Shown in pieces: positions 44,310 to 60,539 of a DNA stretch of 64,000 bases. Numbering within the stretch: the stretch's first letter is position 1; each line of letters opens with the position of its first letter. Below the pieces are notes generated by a model, which had not been told where the DNA came from, did not search any database, and saw nothing but the letters and a program-made list of their open reading frames with translations. This DNA is from Megalonaias nervosa (Eukaryota > Mollusca > Bivalvia > Unionida > Unionidae): positions 1 to 64,000 of the forward strand of contig JAECUM010004978.1 of the NCBI GenBank assembly GCA_016617855.1. Reading direction: 5' to 3'. The position numbers were made by a program, and so were the translations under genes.

Positions 44310-45089
44310 AGACGAGTTAATACATGAGAAGGTTTTCTTTGGTAACTGTCCATGTCCTATATTTTGTTTTTTCATGATATCCGCTATGTCATTTACAAAT
44401 TGCAGACATTGCCAAAACCAGCTGGATAGCATTAAACTGAAACGATGATGCAAATGAAATGTAAACTTGTCGTTCAACATGCGCACCAACGTCAGAGCTT
44501 GTACATAGTAATCCAACTATTCAATCTAGCAACAACCACTACAAGCTTAACATGGGATAACTTTGTGCGCTTAAACAATGTTAGCGAGAAAAGCAAATAA
44601 ACCAAAAGGAAAAGTCAGTACAGAGTTGTATAGAACAACCCTATTCTTCCAAAATATATTTTAGACTGCCATTACCTTTGTCTATATCAGAGTATATGTA
44701 GGATCTTTAATTGTGCACATATATCTCAAAATATTATTATCAGCTTATAGCTTATAATGAATGATCCAGATACCTTTTTCCTACAGCATACGTGTATTTT
44801 TTGCACATTGTAGATGATTCTAATGATAGCAGTTTTAAAAAGAAACACTATAGAAAAAAGTATTGTTCCATTGTTGATGAATGTGTTAGTTTAATAAAAT
44901 AATTTGTCTACTTTGGTTCATTTGTCCTCTCTTGCTTAAATAAAAGTAGAATGCATATGTCTCCCTGATGCAAATTATTGTTGGTAAAGCTTTCACGCTA
45001 TCGAAACTAAACATTGATTACTGTATATCTCTGACAAACACTGGCAAATATAGAAAAATATCATCTCCGATAGGCTCCTTCGTTCTTTA
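44310..45089. other. Non-coding DNA
   Basis: No gene seen. Confidence 0.45.
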
Positions 45090-46485
45090 TGTACAAGGTA
45101 TCCACAAAGTTTGGTCGATGTATATAATACCGGACTCATGTTATCGCCCGAAAATCATTTTCTTCTTTCAGTCACAGTAACCATGGCCATTGGCCTTTGA
45201 CCCTGAAATCAATAGGCTTGTTTCTAACTTTATGGTCAAGCTGTCAACAACGTTCGGTCAGAAAAGTCTTGCAGAACAAATGTCTTTGCGTGGAAAACAT
45301 GTTTTCGTTGATTAAGGATGGAAGCTATGGACAAAGTTGTATCCAGGTAGGTGTTATAGAGCTAATGTTATTGTGTTGAAAACTTTGTTCTTTCCGACAT
45401 AGTGGCCTGCACCTTTGGCATAATGAACCTGAACATTGTTGGCGCCTATTTGTCACGAGTGTTTGATATCCACAACACTTAGTTTTAGTATATGATGTAG
45501 AAATTGTTTTTATTGTGTGGACTATATCTTGATGTGATCGAAAGTGTGATCTTTGAACTTTTTAACCCTAAATCACTGATTCGTGCTTACCCTATGTGCA
45601 TGCCATCGATAAATTTCATCCACGCATTTGCTACTGAACGAACGTTACTGTGAAGAAATCATGTGTCGTCTTTCAGTCAGGATGTCCTGCTTCGCTGGCA
45701 TAATAAACCCGAACTCGATAAGCTCATTACTATCCTAAATGCACGATATCCACAACGTTTGGTCAGTTTTGGTGATATAAAACTCTTCGTCACTGACATC
45801 TTTCAACAAATTCAAAGGGTTATCGGCAAATAATCTAGAAAGTTTCGTCAGTTGATGTAGATCTAACTTCATTGTACAGTAACCATTAAGTTATTTATGG
45901 TGCAGTCCAATTCACTTTTGGACTGTATATCCCAAACAAGATATAGTTTCCTTTCCCAAATTGCAAGTAATCCACAACGGTTTTGTTGATGTATGTGATA
46001 TACTATGCGAAAACCAAATTCTTCTTTCAGTTGAAATAACATTGGCCTTTCATCTTTTGACCTCAGATTCTAAAGGCTTCTTTTATACTCTAAGTGCATC
46101 TGTCCACAAAGTTGAAGCAGTTATGTGGTGCAAAGCTTGTATTATTGTGTGAAAACTTTTATTTCTTGCAATCACAGTGACCTATATTTTTTATATTTTC
46201 ACCCATAAATCGACAAGGTTTTACTTTACCATTGAGCACTGACAAGCCATTCAGAACGACTTTTAAATGTGTGCAATGAAAATCTAGTGTTAATGTGCAA
46301 AGACTATCTTTAAATTGAGTCACAGTGATCTTGAAATACAAGCCATTCACAACGTTTCATTTATGTGGTTTGATGTAAATATTTATGTTATTATGCGGAA
46401 ATTAATTTATTCTAGCAGTCACAATAACTTTGCCCTTTGACCTTTTGACATCTACCTATATTTGCCATTATGGGAAAGCTTCCAT
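45090..46485. repeat. Degenerate repeats of the GACCTTTGACC type
   Basis: Repeated, diverged blocks of the form cttctttcagtcacagtaacc...ttggcctttgaccctgaaatcaatagg...aacgttcggtc recur at about 45160, 45560, 46020, 46160 and 46430. I know this interspersed repeat type from bivalve genomes. Units are too diverged to define a period by eye. Confidence 0.6.
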
Positions 46486-46984
46486 TTCTAAGCAGACATA
46501 GCACACTAATACTGTACGAAAGGTTAAAATAATCTGTATAGTATTAACAACTCCGATTGTTTCTTATCTTATTATAAAATCGTAATCTATCCATTGAATT
46601 TAAATCTCCATTTAGTTCTTCTTGAAAAATATCTTTACAACGTTATTTAACTAGAACGAAAAAAAAGTTTATCATCGCCCACCACCTGATTAACCCAAAC
46701 TTCTCCCATTCTGTATGAAAACAGTAGATTCTTGACTTTATTCACAAAACAGTCACAGTTTTCTCCCCATGTCAGTTGTAGGTTATACCCTTGTTTTGGG
46801 AGTTTATCATCAGTCGTCTTTAATAATTTGAACCAGTTTTTAAGAATTATGTTATATCTTACTTGCGTGCATGTGTACATGAAATGACGTATTAGCTTGT
46901 TTTAAATGCTCAGTTACCTGTAAGAAATATTCAGTCATAGTCGTAGTCAGTCATAGTTGAGAGTCACATCATAACATCTTGTAG

Positions 46985-47490
46985 AGTTTCTAACACCTTA
47001 AGGAAAAGGTATTCCTGTGCTGGAAAGAGTTGTTCGTTCGTACGAGGAACAACATGTGTATTGTTAGTGGTGGTATCTGTACTTCATCTACTTTCTAAAT
47101 AATTATTTCCCCTGGAGAACAACCCTACTGGCTTTGGACAAAGACATTTGTTGAAATTATTTCTAAATTGGAGCAGAACAATACAATTTGTGATTCACAG
47201 TAAAAATTCTGGACATTTTGTGTTAGCCTTCGTCTGACGTCATCATCCGCCATCTTGGAACGGAACTGAAATTCAGACTGTATCATTTTAGAACTATTTA
47301 TTCACAGGACTTATGTGTTTTCACAACTTTAGAACAAATTTTTGGATCTTCTTCGTAAATCGTAAGTCTTGTTTCATCTATTTACCTTTTCACCGTGTTT
47401 TCTAGGGAAATAAATTATTTTTGTTAAAATTTACAAAGCTTGTTGTCTTCACTCTTTCTTTGTGTTACTTTGAACGAGCCGATACGTAAC
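46985..47490 (+). mobile_element. LTR-like repeat, copy 5
   Basis: Shares ttctggaca, the tail gggaaataaattattt, tttacaaagcttg and a terminal gatacgtaac with copies 1-4. It contains AATAAA. Confidence 0.45.
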
Positions 47491-47701
47491 ACAACTTATA
47501 GATAATTAGCTACATACAAAGATCTAGAAAAAATACGAATAGTCACCGCTTTGTACTTGAATTAGCAATGATACATAATTTCGTTAAAAATCCTATTGGC
47601 AATTTATGTATTCGTTCTACTAATTGATCTCTTCATTAACCATCTGATTCTTCTAATTTCGGCTGCCCAGCTAATAGGCAAGAGCTCTAAGTTAGAGAAT
47701 T

Positions 47702-48951
<1,250 letters not shown>

Positions 48952-49006
<55 letters not shown>
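48952..49006. repeat. (GA)n microsatellite
   Basis: About 27 units. Confidence 0.97.
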
Positions 49007-49010
<4 letters not shown>

Positions 49011-50487
49011 GCAATATGTTCAAGCTGCACCTATACATCTAAAATGATTGCCCTGTGTATTGGAATAAAGAAAACCTTGTCTTGTAGAAAGACAGACTGT
49101 ATCGGTAGTTCCATGCTGACAGGACATTCTTAAACTTCTGTTGGCAATGATTAGATCCGAACCATCGCCCTCTTCTAAAGGAGTGCAGAAGGGTAATAAT
49201 GTAGAGAAACAAGAAACTAGTAAGATTTAGGAAATTGTTCAAATTAGCAAGGATGTGAAGGAATTTAATTTCGTGAGAGGAACTGATCAAAATATAATTG
49301 ATATGGAATATAATTCACCATTCACTAATGCAGTTTATAGTGGGTAAGACACAACATGGACCAGATACAACATATATTCAGTGTTGAAGATACTACTCAA
49401 GAGAAAAAGGTTGATGAATATAATCATAAACAGCAGACCGTGCTCATTTGCTAGATATACACTTCTTGTGATAATGTTCAACATGTATATTTCATTAATA
49501 CATATTTTAGGTGAATGCACGTGGTGTAAAAAGGTCTTATCGATCTGATCAATTCAGAGTATCTAGAGGTATTTAATATTGCAAATGGTCCGGACTAGCT
49601 TGTACCTTTGTATTGGGGAGCGTAGATTTCAAAACCAGTACCAGAAATTGTACTGATACACGACATTTGAGCCTAAAGAAATGTATTTTTTTAAAGGTAA
49701 AACCAGTTAATTGATTTGATACAGATGCGAATCAACTTTGTAAATATTCTACAAAAGCTGCAAGACTGACTGTGAAAAACCATGCCAATAACATTGTAAA
49801 CGTATAACAAATTTAATTAGTAATTTATCTTATGCAACAAATATAATAATTAAGTGCTAACAATGTGATTATAGTATTTCTTACAGTAATATAATGTGTG
49901 ATGGACTGATGAGAGCACCTTTTGTATTACAATTCAGTAACTTTACATCTCTAAATTCTTGTGTCCAATTCTCCGCCTCTCAAAATAGACCTATCCTTGA
50001 TGTAAGCTTCTGTGTGGAGAAGAACATATCAGCAGATGTAATTCATTTTATCTACATGCCTATAGAACACGTTACCCATTCCGCACCAAAACCAAAACAA
50101 CATGAAAACAGGTTAGGAATTAAAATGAATGACCAAGTAGATAACAAAAATCATGTGTTAGCGTCAACTGCAAAACAAAAACTCGCCGTTTCTACGTGTG
50201 TCCTCGGTATTTATATTCATTATCACTCATGTCCACGTTAGACACGATTTACAAACACACACTAGATACGTACAGGCAAAAGACTTGCACATTAAATTGT
50301 CTTCAAAGTCACAGTTACGTTTCTAGTTCTTTTTCTAAATTACAATAAAAGAAAATAATAATCAAAATCAGTTTGAAATTATATATTAATTTTTGTGCAC
50401 CTATGCTTGTTTTCCGAGCATAAAACAGCAAAAACATGCAAAACATAAGCATGTTCTAACTTCTGGATATGATGGTATTTCTCTACC
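49007..50487. other. AT-rich non-coding DNA
   Basis: A 115-codon frame at 49894-50241 has no recognisable domain and is not called as a gene. Confidence 0.45.
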
Positions 50488-50945
50488 TCGGCACATCTAG
50501 TAATCTATATCAATATGTTACCATTGGTATTGCGACATTTCATCAATAGTAATCTATATCAGCATGTTACCATCACACTGGCATTGCGACATTTCATCAA
50601 TAGTGATCTATATCAACATGTTACCATCACAATGGCATTGCGACATTTCATCAATAGTAATCTATATCGACATGTTACCATCACACTGGCATTGCGGCAT
50701 TTCATCAATAGTAATCTATATCGACATGTTACCATCACATTGGCATTGCGGCATTTCATCAATAGTAATCTATATCAACATGTTACCATCACAATTGTAT
50801 TGCGACATTTCATCAATAGTAATCTGTATCGACATGTTACCATCACACTGGCATTGCGACATTTCATCAATAGTAATAATCGACATGTTACCATCACACT
50901 GGCAATTTCATGTAATCTATATCAATATGTTACCATCATACTTTT
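50488..50945. repeat. 54-bp tandem repeat array
   Basis: About eight units of tctatatcaacatgttaccatcac...ggcattgcgacatttcatcaatagta. The period of 54 is a multiple of three, which keeps two plus-strand frames open for 127-151 codons. That is a by-product of the period, not evidence of a gene. The last two units are shortened. Confidence 0.93.
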
Positions 50946-51029
50946 AATGGTACTAATTATTCATCCTTAAACAAAAAGTTTTTAAATATTATTTCTTAAG
51001 AGTCTCGGCACCATATTTTGCAATCTTTA

Positions 51030-51240
51030 TTTCGTGGCATTTCATCAATAGTGGTCTATATGAACATGTTACCATCACACTGATATTACGGCATTTCATC
51101 AAGAGTGGTCTATATAAACATGTTACCATCACACAGCTATTGCGGCATTTCATCGAATGTGATATATATCAATGTTACCATCACACTGATATAGAGGCAT
51201 TTCATCAATAGTGGTCTATATCAACATGTTACTATCACTC
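51030..51240. repeat. Second, diverged block of the 54-bp repeat
   Basis: About four diverged units with ggcatttcatcaatagtggtctatat and catgttaccatcacac, separated from the first block by about 85 bp. Confidence 0.85.
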
Positions 51241-52836
51241 TGGTAATGGTGCTAACTAATCATCCTTACACAAAATTGGCTTTTTACCCGACAGTTGTGA
51301 ATAATGCAAAACACAATCTTTCCTCCCTTTTTAAGTTTTTTAATATTATTTTTTAAGTGTCTCTGCACCATATTTCGCAATGTTTGTTTCGTCGGGAAAA
51401 AAACAAGTTTTAAAACATGATCCAAAAAGGGAGCCTAAACTTTACCAAACAAGCTCAGAATGATGCTTACATGTTTAGTGTCTTAGTGCCTGAACTATTT
51501 ACTAGACGATGGGAGTTCAAATGACAGGGATATAAGAGAAAGTTCTGCCACAGTGTATCGGTTTGGTGAGCACAGATCATCTATATATCACCTTGAATAA
51601 CGTATAATGAGCGCAGGGTATAAGTGTACAACAGCGTATATGTGTTGATGGACATAGAAAATCCGATATGTTTTGCCTAACATAAAGCTTGGCTTATAAA
51701 ATATTCAGCTGACGAGGGCCAGTAAACTTAGCGATTTCTTCATGTTATACATTGAATAACAAAACTGGATTCAGTCATGTTAAGCTGCCAGGCCAATGGC
51801 ATCAAAATGAACCAGAATATGGATACTTGATATACAGCGAACACTAGCGCTGAACGCTGTATTGTCGTGGTACTTAATGTTCTTATCGGTACATGTTAAA
51901 ACTGTTTTGCTATTGCTGCTTACTTCTAATTTGTAAAGTTTCAATGACCTTTCCTCGTTCTATTCCTATAAAAAGATCTTTGTCAATCGAAGAGAGTAAA
52001 TGTAAATAAAACCGCATATGGTAGCTGACCCAGATTAACGTACCATGTGAGAACAACTCTATATTATCGCGGTATTTGCCTAACTTACGTATGGTTAGCA
52101 TGAAGGTATTGTAATAAACATAAACTGCAACTTACCTATGAGAAGGAGTGTCCACGCTTGTACTCGCAGAATATTTCCACAATAAACGAAAGGATCCAAT
52201 GATCAAATCGAACACACAAATGTAATTTGATTGGAAATCCGTGAATAAGAACATTACAAATTAAAAACAATTATTATATAACTTTATATGAATTTTAAAT
52301 TCAATATGAGCAAAGAAATATAAATACATAAAACGAAACTATTATTAATATATTATTATTGTTATAGAAATATTATTGATTTCAATCAAACTTAGCTGTT
52401 ATTGTAATCTTATTTACGTACCAGAAGTATGATCATAAGCGACATTTTGTCAATTGTGCTCCATACTGGCTAAAATGGAATGAAATTCCAATCGTAACCT
52501 TGTAAGGACAAGTATGTCAGTATATGATCTATGATCATCAAACATCAGACGATACACTGAATATATTTCGTAATCAAAGCCAATGCAGGTATAGCAAGTT
52601 CGATTGGAGTTTTTTATATGATGATCAACGTAAATGCATGCACTTTACAAAAAAGTGATGTTCATTCACTTTCATTGCAAACTTATAAAAAAATGTTAAC
52701 ATTTTAGAGGAAATTGTGCTATAAGATATTTGCGTCCTTACTGGCTACAGCTTTACATCTTTAAACAACCGCTAGACGGCGCGTGTCCAAAAATAATCGG
52801 AAAATCCCGTTTGCCACGACATAATACAGCGTTGGA
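51241..52836. other. Non-coding DNA
   Basis: No gene recognised. Confidence 0.5.

Positions 52837-52901
<65 letters not shown>
52837..52901. repeat. (AT)n microsatellite
   Basis: About 32 units. Confidence 0.97.
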
Positions 52902-52903
<2 letters not shown>

Positions 52904-53084
52904 TTAGTGTGACCTCTAATGGAAATTTATCGCATATACCCACAAAAAATTTGATACGTATTCTACTTAGAGTAAATTTTTAAAAACAAAATAAAACGTC
53001 AGATTTAAGTTTTCTGTTGAGGAAAGATATTTAAAAGTATTTCTTGCTGCCAGTTGTATTTTTGCATAATGCGGGCAAATTTTC

Positions 53085-53410
53085 ATTCATCGGTCTCTGA
53101 AGAGCAGTGCTAACAAAATCAAATGAACACGTGAATATTTGGTGTGTGCCAAATTTATCGGTTTACATATGTTACAATTATGTCAGCCTCCAATGAAATT
53201 TGGTTTACGATTTGGCCCGTGCCGAAATTACATTGCTAATATTATTTCAGCCTACACTTTTTTTCTGTTTGGCAAGAGCGATGTTTCAAATCATGGGCGG
53301 CATTTAATTTTTATAGTAACTGCCCTATTTTTTTCTGCTTGAAAAATAATATTAGCATAAGGTTATATCGAAGTGGTGCATCATACACATTCGGGTAGAA
53401 TATTTTGTGC
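53085..53410 (+). repeat. Dispersed repeat, plus copy
   Basis: Aligns in reverse complement with 60181-60525: shared gtgtgccaaat, ttacaatt-tgtcagcct, tgtttggcaagarcgat and tcgaagtggtgcatc in the same order. Diverged; class unknown. Confidence 0.65.
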
Positions 53411-55734
53411 TGGCAGATTGATTTTATTCGCGAATATTGTCATTCTGTTCCTGACATGGATGGGTGTCTCAGAGAGACAGACAGACAGACAGATGGCGTT
53501 AAATAGAGTGATAGACGAGACAATGAGATCCAGCATCCGTCATAGACGGAGCCAAGTCATTTGCACAAAGGTGGGACATATGCAATTTGCAGGTTCCACG
53601 AGACATTTAGCTATATCTTTGATTAGAATACCTAAAGGCTACTTTCCACACTCATGTAATACTGCAGGCAAAATATCGCGCTCCACCATTTTATCATGGG
53701 ATAGAATTGTATGTCAAATGCTAAATATTTTAAGATTTCAAAATTAAAAATTAACATTTAGACGTGCATGGTAAATTCCACTGGAAACAAAAGACCGGAG
53801 TCTTGTAATGACCTTGGATTTTATTTTCACAACAGAAACAGCGAACACTATAAATTAGGTCTTGATTCGCCCTTTAGGGATCGGACCCCTCATTCATTTC
53901 CCATGAACTTAAAACTAATATATTAAAAAAAAATAGCTAACTATTTTTGCGTCAGTTTGCCATTCACACCACACACGATTCCATTCATTAGTATTAAATA
54001 TAAGTTTTTCAGCCTTTCTCTCTCTTTGTTTGCACTTTTGCATAGTGTTTCTTATCAGCGTACTTTTAAAAAGGGAGTCTCCTTTGTTTGCACCTTATAA
54101 CATAGATTGGCACCAAGATTCCATGTGTCTTTTCCGTCAGTAGGAACTTAATAAAGGATATGAAATGTGCAATGTAAAAAAATTAAATCCAACTACTAGA
54201 CAATGTGTTCATCTCAAAATATTTAGTGCCCTATTTTGTATACCCCAACCATTACACCGGCTATCAGGCTGCAAAAACTGCTAGTTTTTTGATACCAATA
54301 GTCCATTCAAAATTGCCATTCTCTTTTCTCCCAGTACCTTAAACCTTTTATCTCTATTAGGCATTAGAAACAAAGGAAAATATTCTCAGTTCATCTGAAA
54401 ATGGGACTATTCGTTTAACATAAAGGGAAACAACTCTGTAGATAATACAAGATGATCATATGTCAATGTATGCGTGGGTGTGACACTCTGAGTGTGAGAA
54501 ACCTCAGTGAAAAAGGTCGACATCATTTTGCCAAATTGATTTCAAATGCTTATGGATACGCCTTATTCTGCAAGCCTCATTACATATTTATATACCAGTT
54601 AATATCTTGGTTGTAGTCTAAAATTGTACATTTTTAACGAGATCTATTTCTCTTTTATTTATTTCTTTTATTTAAATTTTTCGGTGATGTAAACAATACA
54701 ACCTGCCTAAGAGTAAGGAATTAACAGAAGGTCAAACGATGCTGATAATTCAGTTAGTCGAAAAAATATCTTAGTGGTAGACAAAAATCTCTCAAATAGC
54801 ACGTATGTCACATTTTCACAATCCTAAATACTGGAAAAGGTTCACAAAATCAGAGGCAGACGATATTTATTTACTAGATTTCTTCGCCGCATCTTTTGAA
54901 AATTGGAGACAAACTTTGCAGGACAAGGTTGAAACTCATCATTAATCTTTCGGTGCTCATATTTCCGAGAGTAGTTTCACCAACGACTGAGAGATATTAT
55001 AAAATGTGTGTGTTTGTGTGAATATCTTATTCATGCTTATATAGAGGGAAATAAAGAGATTTACTGCATTTTGTACATTTTCCTGAACTGAAATTACAAT
55101 AAAATTTGAAAAACATATCATAAAATGTCTACAGGAATGTCCTATTCATACGTTGGCAAAATGGAATCTGCTGGTGAACGTATTGTCACACACATCAGAA
55201 TCGCACATCACTCAACTGAGCCCAATGCCACAAGCCTTTGATTAGCCAAGCGTGGAGGAAATGTTTTACCAAAAGCCGCTATTTTACTGTCACTCCTTCC
55301 CGGTTTTGCAGAAAAATAATCCAGAATAAATCACATTTTTCCATTTCTTACAAACCTACGATATGACAGTACCTAGTTTTGTAACTCTGGCTGATTTCAG
55401 CTTAACAATGCACAGGGAAAATATTTTTCACGAGTCTCTTGGAAGATTGCTGCTAAATATTACATATGAGCGGAATTAGTTTAATACAGTTTCAAACTAA
55501 AGAATTTGACCTGTATGAATTTAGGAGTTCTTGAATAGTTGTAAGTTGTATTTTTTAAAACCAAGGTCCAATGTCATTTTTCTTCGTGACACTTGGGATC
55601 GAATGTTTAAGCCAAAGATTGGTAATAATAATAATCGTTTCGAATTTTGAAAAAGACACAACTAACGCACCACTGTCTTCTGTTTCACATAGTCAATTGA
55701 AATACGGCAAATTGCAGTTACGGCAAGTCATTTG
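53411..55734. other. Non-coding DNA
   Basis: No gene recognised. Frames such as 53373-53747 have no domain signature. Confidence 0.5.
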
Positions 55735-58700
55735 TTCTTAGCGTTTCGACTGAATGTGTACAAAGTCCCTGTAAATGATTTCTCGCAGCCAAGGAGGTAT
55801 ATTACGGACAAAACTGAATGTGTACAAAGTCTCTGTAAATGATTTCTTGCAGCCAAGGAGGTCAACTACGAATACACTTGAATATGTACAAGGTCTCTGT
55901 AAATGATTTCTTGCAGCCAAGGAGGTCAACTACGAATACACTTGAATGTGTACAAGGTCTCTGTAAATGAGGAGGTAAACTATGAATCCACTTGAATGTG
56001 AACAAAGTCTATGTAAATGATTTCTTGCAGCCAAAGAGGTAAACTACGAATACACTTGAATGTGTACAAAGTCTCTGCAAATGATTTCTCGCAGCCATGG
56101 AGGTCAACTACGAATACAATTGAATGTGTACAAGGTATCTGTAAATGATTTCTCGCAGCCAAGGAGGTCAACTACGAATACACTTGAATGTTTTCAAGGT
56201 CTCGGTAAATGATTTCTCGCAGCTAAGGAGGTAAACTACGAATACAATTGAATGTGTACAAGGTCTCTGTAAATGATTTCTCGCAGCCAAGGAGATCAAC
56301 TACGAATACAGTCGAATGTCAACAAGATCTCTGTAAATGATTTCTTGCAGCCAAGGAGGTAAACTACGAATACAATTGAATGTCAACAAAGTCTCTGTGA
56401 ATGATTTCTCGTAGCCAAGGAGGTAAACTACGAATACACTTGAATGTGTACAAAGTCTCTGTAAATAATTTCTCGCAGCCAAGGAGGTCAACTACGAATA
56501 AAACCGAATGTGTACAAGGTCTCAGTAAATCATTTCTCGCAGCCAAGGAGGTCAACTATGAGTAGACTTGTATGTGAACAAAGTCTCTGTAAATGATTTC
56601 TTGCAGCCAAGGAGGTCAAATACGAGTACAATTGAATGTGTACAAAGCCTCTGTAAATGATTTCTCGCAGCCAAGGAGGTCACCTACGAATACAATTGAA
56701 TGTGTACAAGGTCTCTGTAAATGATTTCTCGCAGCCAAGGAGTTCAACTACGAATACATTTGAATGTTTTCAAGGTCTCGGTAAATGATTTCTCGCAGCT
56801 AAGGAGGTAAACTACGAATACAATTGAATGTGTATAAAGTCTCTGTAAATGATTTCTTGCAGCCAAGGAGGTACACTACGAATACAATTCCATGTGTACA
56901 AGGTCTCTGTAAATGATTTCTTGCAGCCAAGGAGGTCAACTACGAATACAATTGAATGTCAACAAAGTCTCTGTGAATGATTTGTCGCAGCCACGGAGGT
57001 CAGCTACGAAAACATTTGAATATCTACAAGGTATAAATGATTTCTCGCAGCCAATGAGGTCAACTACGAATACACTTGAATATGTACAAGGTCTCTGTAA
57101 ATGAGGATGAAATCTATGAATACACTTGAATGTGTACAAGGTCTCTGTAAATGATTTCTTGCAGCCAAGGAGGTAAACTACGAGGACAATTGAATGTGAA
57201 CAAAGTCTCTGTGAATGATTTCTCGCAGCCAAGGGGGTAAACTATGAATTCAATTGAATGTCAACAAAGTCACTGTAAATGATATCTCGCAGCCAAGGAG
57301 GTAAACTACGAATAAAACTGAATGTGTACAAGGTCTCAGTAAATCATTTCTTGCAGCCAAAGAGGTAAACTACGAGTACACTTGAATGTGAACAAAGTCT
57401 CTGTAAATGATTTCTCACAGCCATGGAGGTCAAACACGAGTACAATTGAATGTGTACAAAGCCTCTGTAAATGATTTCTCGCAGCCAAGGAGGTCAACTA
57501 CGAATACAATTGAATGTGTTTAAAGTCCCTGTAAATGATTTCTCGCAGCCAAGGAGGTACACTACGAATACAATTCCATGTGTACAACGTCTCTGTAAAT
57601 GATTTCTTGCAGCCAAGGAGGTCAACTACGAATACACTGGAATGTGTACAAGGTCTCTGTAAATGATTTCTCGCAGCCAATGAGGTCAACTACGAATACA
57701 CTTGAATGTGTACAAGGTCTCTGTAAATGAGGAGGAAAACTATGAATACACTTGAATGTGTACAAAGTCTCTGTAAATGATTTTTCGCAGCCAAGGAGGT
57801 AAACTATGAATACATCTGAATGTCAACAAAGTCTCTGTGAATGATTTCTCGCAGCCAAGGAGGTAAACTACGAATACAACTGAATGTGAACAAAGTTTCT
57901 GTAAATGATTTCTTGCAGCCAAGGGGGTAAACTATGAATACACTTGAATGTGTACAAGGTCTCTGTAAATGATTTCTTGCAGCCAAGGAGGTAAACTACG
58001 AGGACAATTGAATGTGAACAAAGTTTCTGTGAATGATCTCTCGCAGCCAAGGGGGTAAACTACGAATTCAGTTGAATGTCAACAAAGTCTCTGTAAATCA
58101 TTTCTCGCAGCCAAGGAGGTAAACTACGAATAAAACTGAATGTATACAAGGTCTCAGTAAATCATTTCTCGCAGCCAAAGAGGTAAACTACGAGTACACT
58201 TGAATGTGAACAAAGTCTCTGTAAATGATTTCTCGCAGCCATGGAGGTCAAACACGAGTACAATTGAATGTGTACAAAGCCTCTGTAAATGATTTCTCGC
58301 AGCCAAGGAGGTCAACTACGAATACAATTGAATATCAACAAAGTCCCTGTAAATGATTTCTCGCAGCCATGGAGGTCAAACACGAGTACAATTGAATGTC
58401 AACAAGGTCTCTGTAAATGATTTCTCGCAGCCAAGGAGGTCAACTACGAATACAATTGAATATCAACAAAGTCTCTGTGAATGATTTCTCGCAGCCATGG
58501 AGGTCAAACACGAGTACAATTGAATGTGTACAAGGTCTCTGTAAATGATTTCTCGCAGCCAAGGAGGTCAACTACGAATACAATTGAATGTCAACAAATC
58601 TGTAAATGATTTCTTGCAGCCAAGGAGGTATACAATAAATGCACTTGAATGTGTACAAGGTTTCTGTAAATGATTTCTTGCAGCCAAGGAGGTAAACTAC

Positions 58701-59290
58701 GAGTACAATTGAATGTCAACAAAGTCTCTGTGAATGATTTCTCGCAGCCAAGGAGGTAAACTACGAATACACTTGAATGTGTATAAGGTCTCTGTAAATG
58801 AGGAGGTAAACTATGAATACAGTTGAATGTGTACATAGTCTCTGTAAATGATTTCTCGCAGCCAAGGAGGTCAAATACGAGTACAATTGAATGTGTACAA
58901 AGCCTCTGTAAATGATTTCTCGTAGCCAAGGAGGTCAACTACGAATACAATTGAATGTGTACAAGGTCTCTGTAAATGAGGAGGCAAACTATGAATACAC
59001 TTGAATGAAAACAAAGTCTCTGTAAATGATTTCTCGCAGCCAAGGAGGTCAACTACGAATACAACTGAATGTGAATAAAGTCTCTGGAAATGATTTCTCG
59101 CAGCCAAGGAGGTAAACTACGAATACAATTGAATGTCAACAAAGTCTCTGTAAATGATTTCTCGCAGCCAAGGACGTAAACTACGAATACACTTGAATGT
59201 GTACAAGGTCTCTGTAAATGAGGAGGTGAACTACGAATACACTTGAATGTGTACGAAGTCTCTGTAAATGAGGAGGAAAACTACGAATAT
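55735..59290. repeat. 64-bp satellite array, about 3.5 kb
   Basis: More than 50 head-to-tail units of the type gatttctcgcagccaaggag followed by gtcaactacgaatacaattg and aatgtgtacaaggtctctgtaaat. Most are 64 bp. A recurrent shortened unit lacks about 15 bp (tttctcgcagccaag), giving aaatgaggaggt, at about 55969, 57103, 57728, 58797, 58977, 59220 and 59268. 64 is not a multiple of three, so minus-strand frames of about 60 codons arise every three units; they are not genes. Confidence 0.95.
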
Positions 59291-60040
<750 letters not shown>

Positions 60041-60145
60041 TAATATTTTATGAAGAAAATCTCTCGTTACCTATATATCTATCTATCTGATGACCCCATA
60101 CCTCTTTCTCTCAACCAATTTTCACAGCTCATGGAGAAAATATCT

Positions 60146-60180
<35 letters not shown>

Positions 60181-60182
<2 letters not shown>

Positions 60183-60525
60183 CAAAAATATTATATCAAA
60201 GTGTACGATGCACCACTTCGATCTACTTTGTGCCAATATTTTTATCAAGTATAATAAAATAGAACAGTCACTTTTATGTTTGCTTCCCATTATTTGATTA
60301 AAATGAAATCGTTCTTGCCAAACAGTTACATTGCAGGCTGACAGAACTGTAGCAAAGTAATTTTTGGCACACACCCAATCGTAAAAAACGGCCAAGTCGT
60401 TACAGGCTAACAGAATTGTAACAAATTTAAAACCCTTAATTTGGCACACCCCGGATTGTACTGTGTTCATTCATCAATTATGCAAACTAAAATTGGTCTT
60501 TGGAGGCTGATGAAATACAAATTTG
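60181..60525 (-). repeat. Dispersed repeat, minus copy
   Basis: Reverse-complement partner of 53085-53410. It ends at a poly-C run (about 60526-60539). Confidence 0.65.
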
Positions 60526-60539
60526 CCCCCCCCCCCCCC

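Noticed and set aside
49894..50241. 115-codon plus-strand frame
   Set aside because: No recognisable domain, no splice context and unremarkable composition.
50515..50970. Overlapping plus-strand frames of 127 and 151 codons suggesting a repeat protein
   Set aside because: They arise from a 54-bp tandem repeat whose period is a multiple of three; two frames are open at once and neither has a domain.
50488..51240. CRISPR-like alternation of repeats
   Set aside because: The whole unit repeats with no unique spacers, and the setting is eukaryotic.
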